Positions 11,950 through 25,209 of a stretch of 64,000 bases of DNA are shown here, in pieces (the stretch's first letter is position 1; every line of letters begins with the position of its first letter). Made by a program: the position numbers and the translations under genes. The stretch spans positions 27,865,501 to 27,929,500 of the forward strand of contig NC_079878.1 in assembly GCF_029227915.1 (NCBI RefSeq), given 5' to 3'. Below the pieces are notes generated by a model. That model was not told where the DNA came from. It worked only from the letters and a program-made list of their open reading frames with translations, and made no database searches. The stretch is from Hydractinia symbiolongicarpus (Eukaryota; Cnidaria; Hydrozoa; Anthoathecata; Hydractiniidae).

Positions 11950-13439
11950 TACTAGGTTGTATCGCTTTTAACAGTGAAACGATTGACTGTGGGACTTAAT
12001 TGAACTGATTCTAGACTGTGACCTTATAAATGTGATAAATGAGACAATGGAACCCCAAGAAATAACATTCTTCTTAATTTGACGTGATTGCTGGAATTCA
12101 GCGATTACACTGGGCGTTGTGGTAGCGCTTCATTTGAAAATTTAGATAAATAAGCCATTTTTTACTGTGGGACGAAACATAGCCGTTATCGCGCGCCTAA
12201 TAAATAGGAACAGTTTCAAAAACTACATTTCATTGACTTTCTAACAGTATTAATCCGTTTGAGTTACAACGGTTGCGCCACATATTCGTACCAACATGTA
12301 TTTAGCGATATTTTTCTGATATTACTAGGTTGCATCGCTCTAAACAGTGAAACAATTGACTGTGGGACTTAATTGAACTGATTCTGGACTGTGACCTTAT
12401 AAATGTGATGAATGAGATAATTGTACTCCAAGGAAGAACGTTCTTCTTAGTCTGACATGATTCTTGGAACTCAGCGATTTTACAGGGCGCTGTGGCAGCG
12501 CTTCATTTATAAAGTAATTAAGTAAGTCATTTTTTACTGTGGGACAAATCCTAGCCGTTATCGCGCGCTGAAGAAATAGAAAGAGCTTCAAAAACTACTT
12601 TTCATTGACTTGTTGGCGGTATCCTTCCGTTTGAGTTGCAACAGTTGCGTCACATATTCGTACCATTATGTATATAGTGATATTTTCGGATATTACTAAG
12701 TTATATCGCTTTAAACAGTGAAGCGATTGACTGTGGGACTTAATTGAACTAACTTTGGACTGTGACCTGATAAATGTGATAAATGAGACAATTGGACTCC
12801 GAGAAATAACATTCTTCTTAACTTGACATGATTGCCGCAACTCAGCGATTACACTGGGCGCTGTGGTAGCGCTTCCTATAAAAATTTAAGTAAATAAGTC
12901 ATTTTTTACTGTGGAACCAATCCTAGCCGTTATCGCGCGCTGAAAAAATAGAGACACTTTCGAAAACTGTTTTTCAATAAATTACTAACAGTATCACTCC
13001 GTTTGAGTTACAACGGTTGCGTTATATATTCGTACCAACATGTATTTAGCGATATTTATTTGATATTACTAGGTTACATCGCTTTTAACAGTGAAACGAC
13101 TGACTGTGGGACTTAATTGAACTAACTTTGGACTGTGAGCTGTTAAATGTGATGAATGAGACGATTGGAGTCCAAGAAATAACATTCTTCTTAATTTGAC
13201 ATGTTTGCCGCAACTCAGCGATTACACTGGGCGCTGTGGTAGTGCTTCATTTAAAAACTTAGATAAATAAGTCATTTTTTACTTTGGGACCAATCCTAGC
13301 CGTTATCGCACGCTGAAGAAATAGCGGCACGTTCAAAAACTACATTTCATTGACTTTTTAACGGTGTCAGTCCGTTTGAGTTACAACGGTTGCATCACAT
13401 ATTCGTCCCCACATGTATACAGTGATAATTTTCTGATAT

Positions 13440-14006
13440 TACTAGGTTGTATGGCTTTTAACAGTGAAACGATTGACGCTGGCACTTAAATGAACTAATT
13501 TTGTACTGTGACCTTATAAATGCGATAAGTGAGACCATTGGATTCCAAGAAATAACATTCTTCTTAACTTGACATGATTGCCGAAATTCAGCGATTACAT
13601 GGCGCTGTGGTAGCGCTTCATTTAAAAATTAAGATAAGAAAGTCATTTTTTACTGTGGGACAAATCCTAGGCGTTAGCGCGCTGAACAAATACAGACAGT
13701 TTCAAATATTACATTTCAATGACTTTCTAACAGTATCAGTCTGTTTGAGTGACATCGGTTCCGACACATATTGCCGGAACTCAGCGATTACACTGGGCGC
13801 TGTGGTAGCGCTTCATTTAAAAATTTAAGTAAATAAGTCATTTTTTACTGTGGGACCAATCCTAGCCGTTATCGCGCGCTAGAAAAAATAGAGACACTTT
13901 CGAAAACTGTTTTTCAATGAATTACTAACGGTATCACTCCGTTTGAGTTACAACGGTTGCGTTATATATTCGTACCAACATGTATTTAGCGATATTTATC
14001 TGATAT
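13440..14006 (+). repeat. Composite 1.5x unit, 567 bp, fused to next unit's tail
   Basis: The first part carries GACGCTGGCACTTAA, as in the 7836 copy. The last third, from about 13870, matches the end of unit 8402 (GAGACACTTTCGAAAACTG). It is the product of a one-unit deletion. Confidence 0.88.
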
Positions 14007-14379
14007 TACTAGGTTACATCGCTTTTAACAGTGAAACGACTGACTGTGGGACTTAATTGAACTAACTTTGTACTGTGAGCTGATAAATGTGGTGAATGAG
14101 ACGATTGGAGTCCAAGGAATAACATTCTTCTTAATTTGACATGTTTGCCGCAACTCAGCGATTACACTGGGCGCTGTGGTAGTGCTTCATTTAAAAACTT
14201 AGATAAATAAGTCATTTTTTTCTTTGGGACAAATCCTAGCCGTTATCGCACGCTGAAGAAATAGCGGCACGTTCAAAAACTACATTTCATTGAGTTTTTA
14301 ACGGTGTCAGTGCGTTTGAGTTACAACGGTTGCATCACATATTCGTCCCCACATGTATATAGGGATAATTTTCTGATAT

Positions 14380-14945
14380 TACTAGGTTGTATCGCTTTTA
14401 ACAGTGAAACAATTGACTGTGGCACTTCAATGAACTGATTTTGGACTGTGACCTTATAAATGCGCTAAGTGAGACCATTGGATTCCAAGAAATAACATTC
14501 TTCTTAACTTGACATGATTGCCGAAATTCAGCGATTACATGGCGCTGTGGTAGCGCTTCATTTAAAAATTAAGATAAAAAAGTCAATTTTTACTGTGGGA
14601 CAAATCCTAGGCGTTAGCGCGCTGAAGAAATACAGACAGTTTCAAATATTACATTTCAATGACTTTCTAACAGTATCAGTCTGTTTGAGTGACATCGGTT
14701 CCGACACATATTGCCGGAACTCAGCGATTACACTGGGCGCTGTGGTAGCGCTTCATTTAAAAATTTAAGTAAATAAGTCATTTTTTACTGTGGGACCAAT
14801 CCTAGCCGTTATCTCACGCTGAAGAAATAGCGACAAGTTCAAAAACTACATTTCATTGACTTTTTAACAGTGTCAGTCCGTTTCAGTTACAACGGTTGGG
14901 TCAAATATTCGTACCAACAGGTATTTACCGATATTTTTCTGATAT
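14380..14945 (+). repeat. Composite 1.5x unit, 566 bp, recombinant end
   Basis: The first part matches the 9149 copy. The end is of the CCAACAGGTATTTACCG type rather than CCCCACATG, so the right part was exchanged. Confidence 0.88.
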
Positions 14946-17900
14946 TACTAGGTTGCATCGCTTTTAACAGTGAAACGACTGACTGTGGGACTTAATTGAG
15001 CTAACTTTAGACTGTTAACTGATAAATGTGATAAATGAGATAATTGAACCCCAAGAAATAACATTCTTCTTAATTTGACGTGATTGCTAGAATTCAGCGA
15101 TTACACTGGGCGTTGTGGTAGCGCTTCATTTGAAAATTTAGATAAATAAGCCATTTTTTACTGTGGGACGAAACATAGCCGTTATCGCACGCTGAAGTAA
15201 CAGCGGCACGTTCAAAAACTACATTTCATTGACTTTTTAACGGTGACAGTCCGTTTGAGTTACAACGGTTGCATCACATATTCGTCCCCACATGTGTATA
15301 GGGATAATTTTCTGATATTACTAGGTTGTATCGCTTTTAACAGTGAAGCGATTGACTGTGGGACTTAATTGGACTGATTCTAGACTGTGACCTTATAAAT
15401 GAGATAAATGAGATAATTGGAGTCCAAGAAATAACATTTTTCTTAATTTGACATGAATGCCGCAACTCAGCGATTACACTCGGCGCTGTGGTAGCGCTTC
15501 ATTTAAGAACTTAGATAAATAAGTCATTCTTTACTGTGGGACCAATCCTAGCCGTTATCTCACGCTGAAGAAATAGCGACACGTTCAAAAACTACATTTC
15601 ATTGACTTTTTAACGGTGTCAGTCCGTTTGAGTTACAACGGTTGGGTCAAATATTCGTACCAACAGGTATTTACCGATATTTTTCTGATATTACTAGGTT
15701 GCATCGCTTTTAACAGTGAAACAACTGACTGTGGGACTTAATTGAACTAACTTTAGACTGTTAACTGATAAATGTGATAAATGAGATAATTGAACCCCAA
15801 GAAATAACATTCTTCTTAATTTGACGTGATTGCTGGAATTCAGCGATTACACTGGGCGTTGTGGTAGCGCTTCATTTGAAAATTTAGATAAATAAGCCAT
15901 TTTTTACTGTGGGACGAAACATAGGCGTTATCGCGCGCTTAATAAATAGGAACAGTTTCAAAAACTACATTTCATTGACTTTCTAACAGTATCAATCCGT
16001 TTGAGTTACAACGGCTGCGTCACATATTCGTACCAACATGTATTTAGCGATATTTTTCTGATATTACTAGGTTGCATCGCTCTTAACAGTGAAACAATTG
16101 ACTGTGGGACTTAATTGAACTGATTCTGGACTGTGACCTTATAAATGTGATGAATGAGATAATTGTACTCCAAGGAAAAACGTTCTTCTTAGTCTGACAT
16201 GATTCTTGGAACTCAGCGATTTTACAGGGCGCTGTGGCAGCGCTTCATTTAAAAAGAAATTAAGTAAGTCATTTTTTACTGTGGGACAAATCCTAGCCGT
16301 TATCGCGCGCTGAAGGAATAGAGAGAGCTTCAAAAACTACTTTTCATTGACTTGTTGGCGGTATCAATCCGTTTGAGTTACAACGGTTGCGTCACATATT
16401 CGTACCATTATGTATATAGTGATATTTTCGGATATTACTAGGTTGTATCGCTTTTAACAGTGAAGGGATTGACTGTGGGAGTTAATTGGACTGATTCTAG
16501 ACTGTGACCTTATAAATGAGATAAATGAGATAATCGGAGTCCAAGAAATAACATTCTTCTTAATTTGACATGATTGCCGCAACTCAGCGATTACACTGGG
16601 CGCTGTGGTAGTGCTGCATTTAAAAACTTAGATAAATAAGTCATTTTTTACTGTGGGACAAATCCTAGCCGTTATCGCACGCTGAAGAAATAGCGGCACG
16701 TTCAAAAACTGCATTTCATTGACTTGTTGGCGGTATCAATCCGTTTGAGTTACAACGGTTGGGTCACATATTCGTAACAACATGTATTTAGCGATATTTA
16801 TCTGATATTACTAGGTTACATCGCTTTTAACAGTGAAACGACTGACTGTGGGACTTAATTGAACTAACTTTGGATTGTGAGCTGATAAATGTGATGAATG
16901 AGACGATTGAAGTCCAAGAAATAACATTCTTCTTAATTTGACATGATTGCCGCAACTCAGCGATTACACTGGGCGCTGTGGTAGTGCTTCATTTAAAAAC
17001 TTAGATAAATAAGTCATTTTTTACTGTGGGACCAATCCTAGCCGTTATCGCGCGCTGTAAAAATAGAGACACTTTCGAAAACTGTTTTTCAATGAATTTC
17101 TAGCGGTATCACTCCGTTTGAGTTACAGCGGTTGCGTTACATAATCGTACCAACATGTATATAACGATATTTATCTGATATTACTAGGTTACATCGCTTT
17201 TAACAGTGAAACGACTGACTGTGGGACTTAATTGAACTAACTTTGGATTGTGAGCTGATAAATGTGATGAATGAGACGATTGAAGTCCAAGAAATAACAT
17301 TCTTTTTAATTTGACATGATTGCCGCAACTCAGCGATTACACTGGGCGCTGTGGTAGTGCTTCATTTAAAAACTTAGATAAATAAGTCATTTTTTACTGT
17401 GGGACCAATCCTAGCCGTTATCGCACGCTGAAGAAATAGCGGCACGTTCAAAAACTACATTTCATTGACTTTTTAACGGTGTCAGTCCGTTTGAGTTACA
17501 ACGGTTGCATCACATATTCGTCCCCACATGTATATAGGGATAATGTTCTGATATTGCTAGGTTGTATCTCTTTTAACAGTGAAACGATTGACTGTGGCAC
17601 TTAAATGAACTGATTTTGGACTGTGACCTTATAAATGCGATATGTGTGACCATTGGATACCAAGAAATAACATTCTTCTTAACTTGACTTGATTGCCGAA
17701 ATTCAGCGATTACATGGGCGCTGTGGTAGCGCTTCATTTAAAAATTAAGATAAAAAAGTCATTTTTTACTGTGGGACAAATCCTAGGCGTTAGCGCGCGC
17801 TGAAGAAATACAGACAGTTTTAAATATTACATTTCAATGACTTTCTAACAGTATCAGTCTGTTTGAGTGACATCGGTTTCGTCACATATTGCCGGAACTC

Positions 17901-18869
17901 AGCGATTACACTGGGCGCTGTGGTAGCGCTTCATTTAAACATTTAAGTAAATAAGTCATTTTTTACTGTGGAACCAATCCTAGCCGTTGTCGCGCGCAGA
18001 AAAAATAGAGACACTTTCGAAAACTGTTTTTCAATGAATTTCTAACGGTATCACTCCGTTTGAGTTACAACGGTTGGGTCACATATTCGTAACAACATGT
18101 ATTTAGCGGTATTTATTTGATATTACTAGGTTACATCGCTTTTAACAGTGAAACGACTGACTGTGGGACTTAATTGAACTAACTTTGGATTGTGAGCTGA
18201 TAAATGTGATGAATGAGACGATTGAAGTCTAAGAAATAACATTCTTCTTAATTTGACATGGTTGCCGCAACTCAGCGATTACACTGGGCGCTGTGGTAGT
18301 GCTTCATTTAAAAACTTAGATAAATAAGTCATTTTTTACTGTGGGAATAATCCTAGCCGTTATCGCACGCTGAAGAAATAGCGGCACGTTCAAAAACTAC
18401 ATTTCATTGACTTTTTAACGGTGTCAGTCCGTTTGAGTTACAACGGTTGGGTCAAATATTCGTACCAACAGGTATTTACCGATATTTTTCTGATATTACT
18501 AGGTTGCATCGCTTTTAACAGTGAAACGACTGACTGTGGGACATAATTGAACTAACTTTAGACTGTTAACTGATAAATGTGATAAATGAGATAATTGAAC
18601 CCCAAGAAATAACATTCTTCTTAATTTGACGTGATTGCTGGAATTCAGCGATTACACTGGGCGTTGTGGTAGCGCTTCATTTGAAAATTTAGATAAATAA
18701 GCCATTTTTTACTGTGGGAGGAAACATAGCCGTTATCGCACGCTGAAGTAACAGCGGCACGTTCAAAAACTACATTTCATTGACTTTTTAACGGTGACAG
18801 TCCGTTTGAGTTACAACGGTTGCATCACATATTCGTCCCCAAATGTATATAGGGATAATTTTCTGATAT
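14946..18869 (+). repeat. Mixed satellite units with one composite
   Basis: Starts are 14946, 15319, 15692, 16065, 16436, 16809, 17182, 17555 (composite, 569 bp), 18124 and 18497. 16065 and 16436 copy 10088 and 10459. 16809, 17182 and 18124 are one subtype marked by TTTGGATTGTGAGC and GAAGTC. Units 15692 and 18497 share the CAGGTATTTACCG boundary upstream. No other content is visible. Confidence 0.85.
17555..18123 (+). repeat. Composite 1.5x unit, 569 bp
   Basis: It differs from the 566-bp copies by ACATGGGCGC (+1) and GCGTTAGCGCGCGCTG (+2). These put the junction-spanning reading frame out of register, while the junction CATATT/GCCGGAACTC is unchanged. Confidence 0.9.
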
Positions 18870-19241
18870 TACTAGGTTGTATCGCTTTTAACAGTGAAAC
18901 GATTGACTGTGGGACTTAATTCAACTGATTCTAGATTGTGACCTTATAAATGTGATAAATGAGACAATTGGACTCCAAGAAATAACATTCTTCCTAACTT
19001 GCCATGATTGCCGCAACTCAGCGATTACACTGGGCGCTGTAGTAGCGCTTCATTTAAAAACTTAGATAAATAAGCCTTCTTTACTGCTGGACCAACCCTG
19101 GCCGTTAGCACGCGCTGAAGAAATAGACACATTCTCAAAAGCTACATTTCATTGACCTCTTGGCGGTATCAGTCCGTTTGAGTTACAATGGTTGGGTCAC
19201 ATATTCGTACCAACAGGTATTTAGCGATATTTTTCTGATAT

Positions 19242-19807
19242 TATTAGGTTACATCGCTTTTAACAGTGAAACGATTGACTGTTGCACTTAAATGAACTGA
19301 TTTTGGACTGTGACCTTATAAATGCGATAAGTGAGACCATTGGATTCCAAGAAATAACATTCTTCTTAACTTGACATGATTGCCGAAATTCAGCGATTAC
19401 ATGGCGCTGTGGTAGCGCCTCATTTAAAAATTAAGATAAAAAAGTCATTTTTTACTGTGGGACAAATCCTAGGCGTTAGCGCGCTGAAGAAATACAGACA
19501 GTTTCAAATATAACATTTCAATGACTTTCTAACAGTATCAGTCTGTTTGAGTGACATCGGTTCCGTCACATATTGCCGGAATTCAGCGATTACACTGGGC
19601 GCTGTGGTAGCGCTTCATTTAAAAATTTAAGTAAATAAGTCATTTTTTACTGTGGGACCAATCCTAGCCGTTATTGCACGCTGAAGAAACAGCGGCACGT
19701 TCAAAAACTACATTTCATTGACTTTTTAACGGTGACAGTCCGTTTGAGTTACAACGGTTGCATCACATATTCGTCCCCACATGTATATAGGGATAATTTT
19801 CTGATAT
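19242..19807 (+). repeat. Composite 1.5x unit, 566 bp
   Basis: The junction is CATATT/GCCGGAATTCAGCG. It begins with GACTGTTGCACTTAA, shared only with the 20926 copy. Confidence 0.9.
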
Positions 19808-20925
19808 TACTAGGTTGTATCGCTTTTAACAGTGAAGCGATTGACTGTGGGACTTAATTGGACTGATTCTAGACTGTGACCTTATAAATGAGATAAATGA
19901 GATGATCGGAGTCCAAAAAATAACATTCTTCTTAACTTGACATGATTGCCGCAACTCAGCGATTACACTCGGCGCTGCGGTAGCGCTTCATTTAAAGACT
20001 TAGATATATAAGTCATTCTTTACCGTGGGACCAATCCTAGCCGTTATCGCACGCTGAAGAAATAGCGACATGTTCAAAAACTACATTTCATTGACTTTTT
20101 AACGGTGTCAGTCCGTTTGAGGTACAACGGTTGGGTCAAATATTCGTACCAACAGGTATTTACCGATATTTTTCTGATATTACTAGGTTGCATCGCTTTT
20201 AACAGTGAAACGACTGACTCTGGGACTTAATTGAACTGATTCTAGACTGTGACCTTATAAATGTGATAAATGAGATAATTGGAGTCCAAGAAATAACATT
20301 CTTCTTAACTTGACATGATTGCCGCAACTCAGCGATGACACTTGGCGCTGTGGTAGCGCTACATTTAAAAACTTAGATAAATAAGTCATTCTTTAATGTG
20401 GAACCAATCCTAGCCGTTATCGCACGCTGAAGAAATAGCGGCACGTTCAAAAACTACATTTCATTGACTTTTTAACGGTGTCAGTCCGTTTGAGTTACAA
20501 CGGTTGCATCTCATATTCGTCCCCACATGTATATAGGGATAATTTTCTGATATTACTAGGTTGTATCGCTTTTAACAGTGAAACGATTGACTGTGGGACT
20601 TAATTCAACTGATTCTAGACTGTGACCTTATAAATGTGGTAAATGAGACAATTGGACTCCAAGAAATAACATTCTTCCTAACTTGCCATGATTGCCGCAA
20701 CTCAGCGATTACACTGGGCGCTGTAGTAGCGCTTCATTTAAAAACTTAGATAAATAAGTCTTCTTTACTGCTGGACCAACCCTGGCCGTTAGCACGCGCT
20801 GAAGAAATAGACACATTCTCAAAAGCTACATTTCATTGACCTCTTGGCGGTATCAGTCCGTTTGAGTTACAATGGTTGGGTCACATATTCGTACCAACAG
20901 GTATTTAGCGATATTTTTCTGATAT

Positions 20926-21491
20926 TATTAGGTCACATCGCTTTTAACAGTGAAACGATTGACTGTTGCACTTAAATGAACTGATTTTGGACTGTGACCT
21001 TATAAATGCAATAAGTGAGACCATTGGATTCCAAGAAATAACATTCTTCTTAACTTGACATGATTGCCCAAATTCAGCGATTACATGGCGCTGTGGTAGC
21101 GCTTCATTTAAAAATTAAGATAAAAAAGTCATTTTTTAATGTGGGACAAATCCTAGGCGTTAGCGCGCTGAAGAAATACAGACAGTTTCAAATATTACAT
21201 TTCAATGACTTTCTAACAGTATCAGTCTGTTTGAGTGACATCGGTTCCGTCACATATTGCCGGAACTCAGCGATTACACTGGGCGCTGTGGTAGCGCTTC
21301 ATTTAAAAATTTAAGTAAATAAGTCATTTTTTACTGTGGGACCAATCCTAGCCGTTATCGCACGCTGAAGAAACAGCAGCACGTTCAAAAACTACATTTC
21401 ATTGACTTTTTACCGGTGACAGTCCGTTTGAGTTACAACGGTTGCATCACATATTCGTCCCCACATGTATATAGGGATAATTTTCTGATAT
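20926..21491 (+). repeat. Composite 1.5x unit, 566 bp
   Basis: HOR partner of the 19242 copy, 1684 bp downstream, with the same GACTGTTGCACTTAA start and the standard junction. Confidence 0.9.
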
Positions 21492-21864
21492 TACTAGGTT
21501 GTATCGCTTTTAACAGTGAAGCGATTGACTGTGGGACTTAATTGGACTGATTCTAGACTGTGACCTTATAAATGAGATAAATGAGATAATTGGAGTCCAA
21601 GAAATAACATTCTTCTTAACTTGACATGATTGCCGCAACTCAGCAATTACACTCGGCGCTGCGGTAGCGCTTCATTTAAAGACTTAGATATATAAGTCAT
21701 TCTTTACTGTGGGACCAATCCTAGCCGTTATCGCACGCTGAAGAAATAGCGACATGTTCAAAAACTACATTTCATTGACTTTTTAACGGTGTCAGTCCGT
21801 TTGAGTTACAACGGTTGGGTCAAATATTCGTCCCCACATGTATATAGGCATAATTTTCTGATAT

Positions 21865-24849
21865 TACTAGGTTGTATCTCTTTTAACAGTGAAACGATTG
21901 ACTGTGGCACTTAAATGAACTGATTTTGGACTGTGACCTTATAAATGCGATATGTGTGACCATTGGATTCCAAGAAATAACATTCTTCTTAACTTGACAT
22001 GATTGCCGAAATTCAGAGATTACATGGGCGCTGTGGTAGCGCTTCATTTAAAAATTAAGATAAAAAAGTCATTTTTTACTGTGGGACAAATCCTAGCCGT
22101 TATCGCGCGCTGAAAAAATAGAGACACTTTCGAAAACTGTTTTTCAATGAATTTCTAACGGTATCACTCCGTTTGAGTTGCAACGGTTGGTTCACATATT
22201 CGTAACAACATGCATTTAGCGATATTTTTCTGATATTACTAGGTTGCATCCCTTTTACCAGTGAAACGATTGACTGTGGGACTTAATTGAACTAACCTTG
22301 GACTGTGAGCTGATAAAAGTGATGAATAAGACGATTGGAGTCCAAGATATAACAATCTTCTTAATTTGACATGATTGCCGCAACTCAGCGATTACACTGG
22401 GCGCTGTGGTAGTGCTTCATTTAAAAACTTAGATAAATAAGTCATTTTTTACCGTGGGACCAATCCTAGCCGTTATCGCACGCTGAAAAAATAGCGGCAC
22501 GTTCAAAAACTACATTTCATTGACTTTTTAACGGTGTCAGTCCGTTTGAGTTACAACGGTTGCATCTCATATTCGTCCCCACATGTATATAGGGATAATT
22601 TTCTGATATTACTAGGTTGCATCGCTTTTAACAGTGAAACGATTGGCTGTGGGACTTAATTGAACTGATTCTAGACTGTGACCTTATAAATGTGATAAAT
22701 GAGATAATTGGAGTCTAAGAAATAACATTCTTCTTAACTTGACATGATTGCCGCAACTCAGCGATGACACTTGGCGCTGTGGAAGCGCTTCATTTAAAAA
22801 CTTAGATAAATAAGTCATTCTTTACTGTGGGACCAATCCTAGCCGTTATCGCACGCTGAAGAAGTAGCGGCACGTTCAAAAACTACATTTCATTGAATTT
22901 TTAACGGTGTCAGTCCGTTTGAGTTACAATGGTTGGGTCACATATTCGTACCAACAGGTATTTAGCGATATTTTCCTGATATTATTAGGTTACATCGCTT
23001 TTAACAGTGAAACGAATGACTGTGGGACTTAATTGAACTAACTTTGGACTGTTAACTGATAAATGTGATAAATGAGATAATTGGATCCCAAGAAATAACA
23101 TTCTTCTTAATTTGACATGATTGCCAGAACTCAGTGATTACAATGGGCGTTGGGGTAGCGCTTTATTTAAAAATGTAGATAAATAAGTCATTTTGTACTG
23201 TCGGACGAATCGTAGTCGTTACGACGCGCTGAAGAAATAGAGACAGTTTCAAAAACAAAATTTCAATAATTTTCTAACAGTATCAGTCCTTTTGAGTTAC
23301 AACGTTTGTGTCACATATTCGTACTAACATCTATTTAGCGATATTTTTCTGACATTACTAGGTTGCATCACTTTTAACAATGAAACGATTGACTGTGGGA
23401 CTTAATTGAACTAACTTTGGACTGTGACCTGATAAATGTGATAAATGAGACAATTGAACTCCAAGAAATTACATTTTTCTTATTTGACGTGATTGCCGGA
23501 ACTCAGCGACTACACTGGGCGCTGCGGTAGCGCTTAATTTTAAAATTTAGATTAATAAGTCATTTTTTTATGTGGGACCAATCCTAGCCGTTATCGCGCG
23601 CTGAAGAAATAGCGACAGTTTCGAAAACTACATTTCATTGACTTACTAACGGTGTCAGTCCGTTTCAGTTACAACGGTTGGGTCACATATTCGTACTAAC
23701 ATGTATTTAGCGATATTTTTCTGATGTTCCTAGGTTGCATCGCTTTTAACAGTGAAAGGATTGACTGTGGGACTTAATTGAACTGATTTTGGACTTTGAC
23801 CTCATAAATTTGAAAAATGAGACAATTGGACCCAAGAAATAACATTCTTCTTAATTTGACATGATTGCTGGCATTTACCGATTACACTGGGCGCTGTGGT
23901 GGCGCTTCATTTAAAGTTTAGATAAATAAGTAATTTTGTACTGTGGGACCAATCCTAGCCGTTATCGCGCGCTAAAAAAAATAGAGACACTTTCGAAAAT
24001 TGTTTTTCGATGAATTTCTAACGGTGTCACTCCGTTTGAGTTACAACGGTTGGGTCACATATTCGTAACAATATGTATTTAGCGATACTTTTCTGATATT
24101 ACTAGGTTGCATCCCTTTTACCAGTGAAACGATTGACTGTTGGACTTAATTGAACTAACTTTGGACTGTGAGCTGATAAATGTGATGAATGAGACGATTG
24201 GAGTCCAAGAAATAACATTCTTCCTAATTTGACATGATTGCCGCAACTCAGCGATTACACTGGGCGCTGTGGTAGTGCTTCATTTAAAAACTTAGATAAA
24301 TAAGTCATTTTTTACTGTGGGACCAATCCTAGCCGTTATCGCACGCTGAAGAAATAGCGGCACGTTCAAAAACTACATTTCATTGACTTTTTAACGGTGT
24401 CAGTCCGTTTGAGTTACAACGGTTGCATCTCATATTCGTCCCCACATGTATATAGGGATAATTTTCTGATATTACTAGGTTGTATCGCTTTTAACAGTGA
24501 AACGATTGACTGTGGGACTTAATTGAACTGATTCTAGACTGTAACCTTATAAATGTGATGAATGAGACGATTGGAGTCCAAGAAATAACATTCTTCTTAA
24601 TTTGACATGATTGCCGCAACTCAGTCAGCGATTACACTGGGCGCTGTGGTAGTGCTTCATTTAGAAACTTAGATAAATAAGTCATTTTTTACACTGGTAC
24701 CAATCCTAGCCGTTATCGCACGCTGAAGAAATAGCGGCACGTCCAAAAACTAGATTTCATTGACTTTTTAATGGTGTCAGTCCGTTTGAGTTACAACGGT
24801 TGGGACAAATATTCGTACCAACAGGTATTTAGCGATATTTTTCTCATAT
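21865..24849 (+). repeat. Mixed and divergent satellite units
   Basis: Starts are 21865, 22237, 22610, 22983, 23356, 23728, 24100 and 24473. Unit 21865 begins like a composite (GATTACATGGGCGC) but continues as a plain monomer, so it is a recombinant that lost the duplicated part. Units 22983-23728 are the most divergent so far, with GTCGGACGAATCGTAGTCG, CAATAATTTTCTAACAG and CATCACTTTTAACAATG. Unit 24473 is 377 bp through a 4-bp duplication, CTCAGTCAGCG. The zone looks older and less homogenised. Confidence 0.82.
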
Positions 24850-25209
24850 TACTATGTTGCATCGCTTTTAACAGTGAAACGACTGACTGTGGGACCTAAT
24901 TGAACTAACTTTGGACTGTGACCTTATAAATGTGATAAATGAGACAATTGGACTCCAAGAAATAACATTCTTCTTAACTTGCCATGATTGCCGCAACTCA
25001 ACGATTACACTGGGCGCTGTAGTAGCGCTTCATTCAAAAACTTTGATAAATAAGTCATTCTTCACTGCGGGACCAACCCTGGCCGCTAGCACGCGCTGAA
25101 GAAATAGAGACATTCTCAAAGGCTACATTTCATTGACCTCTTGGCGGTATCAATCCTTTTGAGTTACAACGGTTGCGTCACATATTCGTACAGTGATATT
25201 TTCGGATAT
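24850..25209 (+). repeat. Short 360-bp unit
   Basis: The unit lacks about 13 bp at its 3' end: ATTCGTACAGTGATATTTTCGG replaces the usual text with a CCATTATGTATAT core. The same deletion is at 29287-29646, 4437 bp away, so the two descend from one event. Confidence 0.85.

Larger units (their letters stand above)
11950..14945 (+). repeat. Diverged duplicate of 6346-9714, minus one unit
   Basis: Starts 11950, 12323, 12694, 13067 and 13440 lie exactly 5604 bp after 6346, 6719, 7090, 7463 and 7836. Starts 14007 and 14380 lie 5231 bp after 8776 and 9149. The 373-bp shortfall is one unit: composite 13440 passes directly into the GCGCGCTAGAAAAAATAGAG tail that belongs to unit 8402 in the original. 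The first half of 11950 is of a different type, so the shared block starts inside that unit. Confidence 0.85.
18870..21864 (+). repeat. 4-unit HOR, 1684 bp, two copies
   Basis: Starts 18870, 19242 (composite), 19808 and 20181 are followed at exactly 1684 bp by 20554, 20926 (composite) and 21492. Shared private variants include TTAATTCAACTGATTC, TTCCTAACTTGCCATG, TACTGCTGGACC and a TATTATTAGGT boundary. The second copy diverges within unit 21492, at about 21830, where it switches to the CCCCACATG type. Confidence 0.88.
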
